A stretch of DNA of 12,378 nucleotides, taken from NCBI GenBank assembly GCA_051650265.1, contig JBOFIR010000243.1, positions 1 to 12,378 on the forward strand, read 5' to 3'. Below, in pieces: positions 6,554 through 12,378 of this stretch. The position numbers were made by a program, and so were the translations under genes. How positions within the stretch are numbered: position 1 is the stretch's first letter; each line of letters starts with the position of its first letter. The notes under the pieces were generated by a model that had not been told where the DNA came from, searched no databases, and saw only the letters and a list, made by a program, of their open reading frames with translations. The DNA is from JBOFEH01 sp051650265 (GTDB taxonomy: Bacteria; Bacillota; Clostridia; Lachnospirales; Cellulosilyticaceae).

Positions 6554-7852
6554 ATGGAACAATTAAGACAGATCGCAGGTGAAACAATCAATGCATTTGC
6601 TACCCAAGGAATTGACAAGGCCTATTGTGTAGCAACGAAGAAGGAAACCCGTGAGTTCAATGTAGATGGTGGTGCATTTTCCCTCTTTCGTACACTCTTT
6701 GATCATTCATTGGGAATGACAATTTTTAAAGAAGGCAAAAAAGGCTCCTTAAGTATCAATCGGTTTGATCAAGAAGCTATCCAGGAGGCAGTCGAGAGCT
6801 GTGTGCAGGTCGCAGAAGGTGCACAGGCAGATGCTGCATGGGATATCGCACCAAGGCAGCTACACCAAGTGTTTGTCAAAGGATGTCCGGAGCCAGACAC
6901 TGATCGCTTGTTTGAGCGTACCCGTGAATTGTTAGAGACAATCCAGACGAGACATCCAAAGATTATACTAGAGCAAATGATTGTTGCCCATACGAAAAGT
7001 CAGAGTGTCTACAAAAATACCAATAATACGCAGTTTGAAACCACGGAAGGTGAATATAGCATCCAACTGATGTTTTCCGCACATGAAGGCGAAAAAACGA
7101 CCTCTTTCTTTGGAACAGGTGTGGTGACAGAGAGATTAGATGAGCCGCTGATCGCACTCAGCACCATTGAGAAGGACCTGACAGATGTGGAGAATCAATT
7201 AGAGACCACGACGTTAGAAGGGAAGTTCGAGGGGGTTGTGGTGCTGCCACCAAGCTGCCTACAATCTTTGCTCTATAGCATACTTGGAAACTTCGTAACA
7301 GATAGCGTCATACTCAATGGAACGAGTATCTGGAAAGATAAGCGCCAGCAGCGGGTTGCTGATCCTCGGATCACCATTGGTATGAGGCCACTTGATCCAC
7401 AGATTGTCTGTGGCGAGCGCTATACAGCAGAAGGCTTTATCTCAGAGAACTATGAGGTCATCAAAAACGGGGTGCTTGAAAGCTTCATGCTTTCACTATA
7501 TACAGCCAATAAGTCTGGGTTTGAAAGAGCCAAAAATACCTCACACAATATGGTGATTGAACCAGGTGATCAGTCCATTGAAGAGATTATTGGTGGTATC
7601 AAAAAGGGTATTATTGTAGGGCGTTTCTCCGGCGGAGAGCCAGCAAGTAATGGCGATTTCTCAGGGGTTGCCAAAAATAGTTTCTTGATTGAGGATGGCA
7701 AGATCGTTGGTGCAGTTACTGAAACTATGATTAGTGGGAATCTTGCTGCACTCCTCAATCATCTGGTAGCGATTTCTAAAGAAGTGAGTTTAGATGGCTA
7801 TAGTGTACTGCCTTACATGGCTTTTGATGGGGTAGTGATTTCAGGAAAATAA
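6554..7852 (+). CDS. tldE: TldE/PmbA partner of TldD
   Basis: A 432-residue cytoplasmic protein of the PmbA/TldD family. It lacks an HExxxH motif, as expected for the non-catalytic TldE subunit that completes the peptide channel with TldD. The C-terminal family signature is visible around 'GGEPASNGDFSG' and the following 'SFLIEDGKIVGAV'. The length matches the family. The start ATG lies one base after the tldD stop, with GGAGG at 6541-6545 inside the end of tldD, so translation is probably coupled and the subunits made in equal amounts. PmbA is a synonym. Confidence 0.92.
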   Translation: MEQLRQIAGETINAFATQGIDKAYCVATKKETREFNVDGGAFSLFRTLFDHSLGMTIFKEGKKGSLSINRFDQEAIQEAVESCVQVAEGAQADAAWDIAPRQLHQVFVKGCPEPDTDRLFERTRELLETIQTRHPKIILEQMIVAHTKSQSVYKNTNNTQFETTEGEYSIQLMFSAHEGEKTTSFFGTGVVTERLDEPLIALSTIEKDLTDVENQLETTTLEGKFEGVVVLPPSCLQSLLYSILGNFVTDSVILNGTSIWKDKRQQRVADPRITIGMRPLDPQIVCGERYTAEGFISENYEVIKNGVLESFMLSLYTANKSGFERAKNTSHNMVIEPGDQSIEEIIGGIKKGIIVGRFSGGEPASNGDFSGVAKNSFLIEDGKIVGAVTETMISGNLAALLNHLVAISKEVSLDGYSVLPYMAFDGVVISGK

Positions 7853-7888
7853 TAGGATAATGTCCACTGTAAAAGAGAAGGGGAAGAA

Positions 7889-9967
7889 ATGAAAGGATTA
7901 CACATTATACCATATCCAGAGTATATGATACACAAAGAGGGTACCACATGCGCGGCATTATTTACACGTGCAGAGGAACCACAAGAAGGGCCTTTAAAAA
8001 CAGGAATCCTATCAATTGGTAGAGAAGGAAAAACAGAGGTGGTATTCTTGCCGCCTCAAGAGGGACTGTATGAGGCCTATGTATATGATGAAGAGGGCTA
8101 TGCGATACAGATTGAAGAGGGGAAAGTTTGTATTTATGCAAGCACACCAGCGGGCTATCTTTATGGCGCATTAACACTTGGGCAATTGGTCAAACAATTC
8201 CCAGAGCAGATCCCATGTATGGAAATTGCCGATCGCCCCAAGTGGCGGCATCGTGGGGCGCAGGTATGCTATGCACAGATCAATGTGGCATACCGTGAAG
8301 CGTGGCTTAGGAAGTTCATTCCGGAGCTTGCAGCCATGAAAATTAATACTTTATATCTGTATATGGAGTGGCGTTTTTGGTTTGAAGGAATTGCGGCAAC
8401 GCACAACAAGCATTATCTCACACCTCAAGCTGTCAAAGAAATCGAGGCGATATGTAAAGCTTATCATATCACTGTGGTTCCTGCGATCAATGTGATGGGA
8501 CACACTGGGGATTTCTTAGGAATGGAAGCATTTCAAGAAATTAAGGAATATGACATGGACAAAGAAACGCTCCTTAGTGCACCCGCATCAGCACTATGTC
8601 CAAACCATCCTAAAACAAGGTTGCTGATTGCACAGGCCCTCGATAATCTAATGGATGCTTTTGAGAGTCCAATTATCCATGTAGGTGGTGATGAAGTAGA
8701 GAAGATTGGTGTCTGTCCACGATGCCGACCTATCAAAGATGCAAAAGGTGCTGCCGCTATATATGTAGACTATTTCTCATGGATTAGAGACCGCCTACAA
8801 AACAGAGGCAGAAAAATGGGTATATGGGGTGATATGATTGAGCATTATTTAACGGATCAAGCAGACTTTGAAGTTCTAAGGTACAATACCCTCATCTATA
8901 ACTGGAGTTATGATGGCCCAGCAAGAGAAAAGTTGATAGCACTCAAGAAAGCAGGCTTTGAAGTGATTTGTTCAACTTCCACTCATACGTGCAGTGTCGG
9001 CACACTATGGCCAGGACAAGTGCGAAATCAGCAGAGCTACTTTAAAGATGGGTTTGAACTAGGGTGCTTAGGTGGCGTAGTCACAGACTGGATCAATGGC
9101 TGGTCCATGCACGCAGAACATGCAGGGCTCAATTATGCGATGGCAGCAGCACTCATGTGGCAAGGAACAGACGAGACCTTTGCAGAAGGGACGTCACAAG
9201 GGGAGAGTGAGGCGGCGTATTTGTTCCAAAAGTATGGTGAGGCAGCAGACGCGATGGCGGCACTTATTCATCTGCAAGGGGATCCAAAGAGTGAGCTCTT
9301 GAGACATTTTCCAGGACAGAAGAATGGATCTTATCTGCGCAAGGCGGCGTATCTGAGCACCAATCCAATGCAGGTGTATATGCATTTCAATCAATGCTTA
9401 GAAGGTGAAAAACTGATACAATATCGCCAAGCAGTGGAAAAGCTCGAAAAATTATGGGCACAGATTGAGGCACAAGCGCATGCAGATCAGTGGCTCTATT
9501 TTCAAAGACAAGGGGTTGTGTTGCACCGCTATCTTTTAGAGCGCTACACAGCCATTGAAGCATTAGTAGTGCCTTATAGGGAAGCCGCCTGTAAGCAATG
9601 GACAGATCAGGTTGCTTTTGAGGCAAACCTTACCCAATGTGTAGCAAGTCTCAAGTCTCATGAAGAGATGTTTGAGGCACCGTATACGTTTGTATGTCAG
9701 TGTCATGAGAAACTGGGACTAGAAAAAGGAAGTATACTTCGCATTGAGAAGAGTAAAGAAAATTATCAGATGCTCTATGCATTCATTGAACAGCTCAAAG
9801 ATGGGCATCGACCAATGCCTTCACTTGCCAACATAGCACACTGGTTGTTTGAGCCACCTACTACAGGATTTTGGGAAGCACGTAACGATGAATGGTACGC
9901 AGAGCGTGAGCCTTTTAGACGTGTGGATATTGATGGAAAGATTGAATGGGGTAGTGCACGATGGTAA
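7889..9967 (+). CDS. GH20 beta-N-acetylhexosaminidase, intracellular
   Basis: A 692-residue glycoside hydrolase of family 20, releasing terminal N-acetylglucosamine or N-acetylgalactosamine by substrate-assisted catalysis. The catalytic pair is in 'HVGGDE' at 264-269: D268 positions the acetamido group and E269 is the acid/base. An N-terminal GH20b-like domain (about 1-110) carries the 'AGYLYGALTLGQL' region at 88-100. The barrel spans about 118-440, and a helical C-terminal region of about 250 residues follows. C276 and C279 (C-P-R-C) follow the active site closely. There is no signal peptide or wall anchor, so it should act on imported or recycled oligosaccharides. GGGGAAG lies just upstream of ATG 7889, 36 bases after tldE. 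The exact substrate is unknown. Confidence 0.9.
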   Translation: MKGLHIIPYPEYMIHKEGTTCAALFTRAEEPQEGPLKTGILSIGREGKTEVVFLPPQEGLYEAYVYDEEGYAIQIEEGKVCIYASTPAGYLYGALTLGQLVKQFPEQIPCMEIADRPKWRHRGAQVCYAQINVAYREAWLRKFIPELAAMKINTLYLYMEWRFWFEGIAATHNKHYLTPQAVKEIEAICKAYHITVVPAINVMGHTGDFLGMEAFQEIKEYDMDKETLLSAPASALCPNHPKTRLLIAQALDNLMDAFESPIIHVGGDEVEKIGVCPRCRPIKDAKGAAAIYVDYFSWIRDRLQNRGRKMGIWGDMIEHYLTDQADFEVLRYNTLIYNWSYDGPAREKLIALKKAGFEVICSTSTHTCSVGTLWPGQVRNQQSYFKDGFELGCLGGVVTDWINGWSMHAEHAGLNYAMAAALMWQGTDETFAEGTSQGESEAAYLFQKYGEAADAMAALIHLQGDPKSELLRHFPGQKNGSYLRKAAYLSTNPMQVYMHFNQCLEGEKLIQYRQAVEKLEKLWAQIEAQAHADQWLYFQRQGVVLHRYLLERYTAIEALVVPYREAACKQWTDQVAFEANLTQCVASLKSHEEMFEAPYTFVCQCHEKLGLEKGSILRIEKSKENYQMLYAFIEQLKDGHRPMPSLANIAHWLFEPPTTGFWEARNDEWYAEREPFRRVDIDGKIEWGSARW

Positions 9968-10012
9968 AATAATGACGTAAGATAAATGATTCTAAAAACA
10001 TGGGGGACAAAT

Positions 10013-11119
10013 ATGAGAGATCCAAGAGTAACGACATTAGCAAAAAATATCATTGGCTATTCAGTATCCTTGAAGCCAGGGGAAAAAGTACTCATTGATT
10101 TACCAAATGGGGGAGAAGAAATCGCGCAAGCGTTGATTGAAGCAGCTTATGAAGTGGGCGGCATACCTTTTGTGAACATGGAGTCTGAAAAGGTGCGTAA
10201 AGCGCTTCTTCTTGGCGCAACAAAGGAGCAGTATGACTATCAATTAAAGTATGATCTTGAGCGTATGAAAGATATGGATGCCTATATTGGGATTAGAAGA
10301 CAAGATAATCTGTATCAGATGGTAGATGTACCAGCAGACAAGATGGGGATCTATACCACATACAATGGCAAGCTACATCTTGAAGAGCGTTGCAAACATA
10401 CAAAGTGGTGTGTACTTGGTTATCCTACCGATAGTTTTGCACAGATGGCACACATGAGTACAGAAGCTTTTGAGAACTACTATTTTGATGTGTGTACACT
10501 TGATTACAAGAAGTTTACCAGCCTTATGGAGCCACTAAGAGCTTTGATGGGGCGCACGGAGCAGGTACATATCAAGGCGCCAGGGACAGACATCACTTTC
10601 TCAATCAAAGGATGTTATGTAGGGATATGTGGTGGCTTATTTAATATACCAGATGGTGAAGTGGGCTTAGGAGAGATTGTCAAAGAGTCTGTCAACGGTG
10701 TCATTCATTACAATGTGCCTTCTTATTACCAAGGAACTGTCTTTACAGATATTTGCTTCAAGTTCCAAGAGGGGAAGATCATAGAAGCGACTGCCAATGA
10801 TACCAAAAGGCTCAATGAAATTCTGAATACAGATGAAGGGGCAAGATATATAGGAGAATTCTCCATAGGAACCAATCCTTTTATGGAACATGTGATCTAT
10901 AACACTTTGTTTGATGAGAAGATGATTGGAAGTTTCCATCTCACACCAGGCGCACATTCTGCAATTCATTGGGATTTGGTACAGTCACATACACCAGAAT
11001 TTGGTGGTGGTGAGATTTGGTTTGATGGCGTACTTGTAAGAAAAGATGGTGAGTTTGTGTTAGAAGAACTGAAGCATCTTAATAAGGAAGCACTCATACA
11101 AGCACTAAGAGAAAAATAA
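10013..11119 (+). CDS. M29-family aminopeptidase (AmpS-like)
   Basis: A 368-residue metallo-aminopeptidase of the M29 clan, which removes N-terminal residues using two metal ions. Candidate ligands in the family order are E216 ('PDGEVG'), E282 ('IGEFSIG'), H309 ('SFHLTPG'), H319 and D321 ('IHWDL'). H309 and H319 are only ten residues apart, a shorter loop than the roughly 33 I recall for characterised members. Start ATG 10013 was chosen because GGGGGA (10002-10007) lies five bases upstream. An ATG at 9986 has no good site and adds nine unconserved residues. It is the last gene of the probable operon, 45 bases after the GH20 gene, and is followed by a strong terminator. No signal peptide is seen. 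Confidence 0.88.
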   Translation: MRDPRVTTLAKNIIGYSVSLKPGEKVLIDLPNGGEEIAQALIEAAYEVGGIPFVNMESEKVRKALLLGATKEQYDYQLKYDLERMKDMDAYIGIRRQDNLYQMVDVPADKMGIYTTYNGKLHLEERCKHTKWCVLGYPTDSFAQMAHMSTEAFENYYFDVCTLDYKKFTSLMEPLRALMGRTEQVHIKAPGTDITFSIKGCYVGICGGLFNIPDGEVGLGEIVKESVNGVIHYNVPSYYQGTVFTDICFKFQEGKIIEATANDTKRLNEILNTDEGARYIGEFSIGTNPFMEHVIYNTLFDEKMIGSFHLTPGAHSAIHWDLVQSHTPEFGGGEIWFDGVLVRKDGEFVLEELKHLNKEALIQALREK

Positions 11120-11129
11120 GAAAAAATAG

Positions 11130-11181
11130 AGCATGCATACGACAGTCTGTTGTGAAACAGTGTGGTGTGCATGCTTTTTTT
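11130..11181. terminator. Bidirectional intrinsic terminator
   Basis: AGCATGCATAC (11130-11140) pairs with GTGTGCATGCT (11165-11175) with one G-U wobble. An inner CTGTT/AACAG stem with a GTGA loop spans 11147-11160. Seven T follow on the + strand (11175-11181), and the A-run at 11121-11126 supplies the U-tract for the opposite strand. It ends the + strand operon and the convergent AraC gene, whose stop codon is two bases away. Confidence 0.88.
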
Positions 11182-11182
11182 G

Positions 11183-12067
11183 CTAGAGGTTTTGCTTAAA
11201 CTGTTTGGGAGAGAGCCCTTTGGAGCGTTTGAACTGCTGAATGAAATAGCTAGAGGAGGCAAAACCTGTTTTTTGGGCAATCTCTGTAATGGTCAAATCT
11301 GTTGTACTAAGGAGCTGTTCCGCCTTAGTAACACGTATGTAATTGAGGTACTCACTAAAATTCTTTTTAGTTGTAGATTTAAAGAACCTGGAAAAATAGC
11401 TATAGCTCATGTTACAAAGTTGCGCGACTACCTCTACTTCAATAGGATAAGCATAGTTTTGTTCGACATAATCAAATACTTTTTGAAGCCGCTCAATCGT
11501 GAGCGGTGAAAAGTCTTGTTGAATATCTAGGCAAACGCCTTTTTCATGCCAATGACGCAATACCCATAAGAAAATACGGCCTATATGTGTCCTAATTGCA
11601 AGTTCAAAGCCATAACTTTTGGTAGTATATTCACTTAGAATTTCATGGAGAAGCTGGGGAATAAAAGTCGCATCAAGCTCCTCACTTGTAAATACCTTTT
11701 GATGGGTTGCATGTGACATAATGAAGGGATGAATATATTTTGCTTCAAAAACAGTGCTTGAAGTGGTGTACAGTACTTCAGGATCAAATTTAACCACAAT
11801 ATAGCTATTGATACAGTCAGTGGCAAGGCCGACTACAGAATGGATTTCCTTTGAATTGATGAGGATCAGATCACCTACACCGAAAGTGTATGGCATGCTT
11901 CCGAGTTGGATCTTAAAGTGTCCAGATATGCCATATAAAATCTCGATATAATCGTGCCAATGGGCCAGGGTCATGACACCCTCGCCTTGTTTTTGTTGGA
12001 GATGACTACTAAAAGGAGAGATAAGCCCGTTATCAGATGGGGTGAGCGTTTCATAATATTCCTTCAT
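11183..12067 (-). CDS. AraC-family transcriptional regulator with cupin sensor
   Basis: A 294-residue regulator. Residues about 20-110 form a cupin-type sensor with 'HWHDYIEI' at 36-43 and a later H76, as in sugar-sensing AraC proteins. Residues about 195-294 carry the two helix-turn-helix motifs: the first around 211-231 ('LCNMSYSYFSRFFK'), the second around 259-281 ('IAQKTGFASSSYFIQQFK'). An AGAGGT site precedes the start on the - strand. It converges on the operon terminator and diverges from a + strand gene starting at 12233. Regulators of this type commonly control adjacent carbohydrate-use genes, so the divergent gene is the first target to consider. Control of the hexosaminidase operon is possible but unproven. 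The effector is unknown. Confidence 0.92.
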   Translation of the reverse strand: MKEYYETLTPSDNGLISPFSSHLQQKQGEGVMTLAHWHDYIEILYGISGHFKIQLGSMPYTFGVGDLILINSKEIHSVVGLATDCINSYIVVKFDPEVLYTTSSTVFEAKYIHPFIMSHATHQKVFTSEELDATFIPQLLHEILSEYTTKSYGFELAIRTHIGRIFLWVLRHWHEKGVCLDIQQDFSPLTIERLQKVFDYVEQNYAYPIEVEVVAQLCNMSYSYFSRFFKSTTKKNFSEYLNYIRVTKAEQLLSTTDLTITEIAQKTGFASSSYFIQQFKRSKGLSPKQFKQNL

Positions 12068-12097
12068 GGTTAGACCTCTTTCTAGGATGACAAAAAA

Positions 12098-12128
12098 GTG
12101 ATATTTTTAAATAGTTTAATTATATCAC
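12098..12128. promoter_or_regulatory. Inverted repeat near the AraC promoter, candidate operator
   Basis: GTGATAT (12098-12104) and ATATCAC (12122-12128) are exact reverse complements separated by 17 bases. The right arm overlaps the predicted -10 of the AraC gene, and the left arm lies just downstream on that strand. A spaced dyad here could serve autoregulation. AT-richness raises the chance of coincidence. Confidence 0.3.
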
Positions 12129-12148
12129 AATAACTTGCAATATGCTAA
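12119..12148 (-). promoter_or_regulatory. Predicted promoter of the AraC-family gene
   Basis: On the - strand a perfect TATAAT occupies 12124-12119. TTAGCA at 12148-12143 gives an 18-base spacer and matches the -35 consensus at four of six positions. It lies about 50 bases upstream of the start codon and overlaps the predicted divergent promoter. Confidence 0.45.
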
Positions 12149-12162
12149 ATTATATCTATATT
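12135..12162 (+). promoter_or_regulatory. Predicted promoter of the divergent gene at the right edge
   Basis: TTGCAA (12135-12140) and TATATT (12157-12162) are separated by 16 bases, with the gene start 70 bases downstream. The -35 matches four of six positions. It shares bases with the -35 region of the AraC promoter, so one bound regulator could influence both. Confidence 0.4.
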
Positions 12163-12232
12163 GACCCTAAAAGAATGACATCATCTCGCAATAGAATTAA
12201 AAAAACAAGCGTGAAATAAGGAGTGTAATCAT

Positions 12233-12378
12233 ATGTTAAATAGCAAGCAGATTGAGAGAATGATGCACAAAATCATCCACTTCAATCAAGAAATGAATAA
12301 GCGCATTTTTGAAAAAGTAGCAGAACTCGATATCATGAAGTACGATTCAGAAGTACAGTTACATACAATTCCTTATGC
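12233..12378 (+). CDS. Unidentified protein, 3'-truncated by the window edge
   Basis: Forty-eight complete codons are visible from ATG 12233, with a strong AAGGAG at 12218-12223 nine bases upstream. The frame remains open to the window end, so the gene continues outside. The visible part is charged and probably helical ('KQIERMMHKIIHFNQEMNKR'), with no signal peptide or transmembrane segment. I do not recognise the family. Its position divergent from an AraC-type regulator makes it a probable regulated target, possibly in carbohydrate use, but nothing in the visible residues proves this. Confidence 0.7.
   Translation, partial: MLNSKQIERMMHKIIHFNQEMNKRIFEKVAELDIMKYDSEVQLHTIPY

Noticed and set aside
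11162..11509. A 115-codon + strand open frame opposite the AraC gene
   Set aside because: Its start is inside the terminator hairpin, and it overlaps the helix-turn-helix region of a clear AraC-family gene.

Overview
The window looks like chromosome of a low-GC, Gram-positive anaerobe of the Clostridia. The evidence is strong GGAGG-type ribosome binding sites, AT-rich spacers, TATAAT-like promoters and protein families common in that class. A Lachnospirales or Cellulosilyticum-like host would fit, but I cannot fix the genus from sequence alone. There are no rRNA or tRNA genes, CRISPR arrays or insertion sequences.

Left part (1-5058): a methyl-transfer or sulfur/corrinoid-flavoured locus. In order it holds the 3' part of a uroporphyrinogen decarboxylase (URO-D) superfamily gene, a 108-residue protein with six cysteines, and a decayed family-43 glycoside hydrolase (about 290 bp of remnant in at least two frames). 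Next come a TudS/DUF523-like putative desulfidase, a weak terminator, and a promoter carrying a perfect 6-6-6 dyad. The locus ends with a second URO-D superfamily protein fused to a thioredoxin-like C-terminal domain, a strong hairpin terminator, and a CobW/G3E GTPase with a modified metal-binding motif. None of these URO-D proteins is a good candidate for the haem enzyme. The second keeps two of the three zinc ligands of MtaA/MtbA-type methyltransferases. Together the genes suggest an undescribed methyl- or thio-group transfer pathway served by a metal chaperone. No corrinoid-binding protein or activase is visible inside the window.

Middle part (5167-11119): four tightly spaced genes on the + strand that probably form one operon. 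They encode TldD, TldE/PmbA, a cytoplasmic GH20 beta-N-acetylhexosaminidase and an M29-family aminopeptidase, followed by a bidirectional hairpin terminator. The set combines two peptide-cleaving activities with one amino-sugar-releasing activity, all without signal peptides. That would suit intracellular breakdown of imported glycopeptide or muropeptide-like material.

Right part (11183-12378): an AraC-family regulator on the - strand with a cupin sensor domain. It converges on the operon terminator and diverges from a + strand gene cut by the window end. The two promoters in the shared 165-bp spacer appear to overlap, which suggests that the regulator controls the divergent gene and itself.
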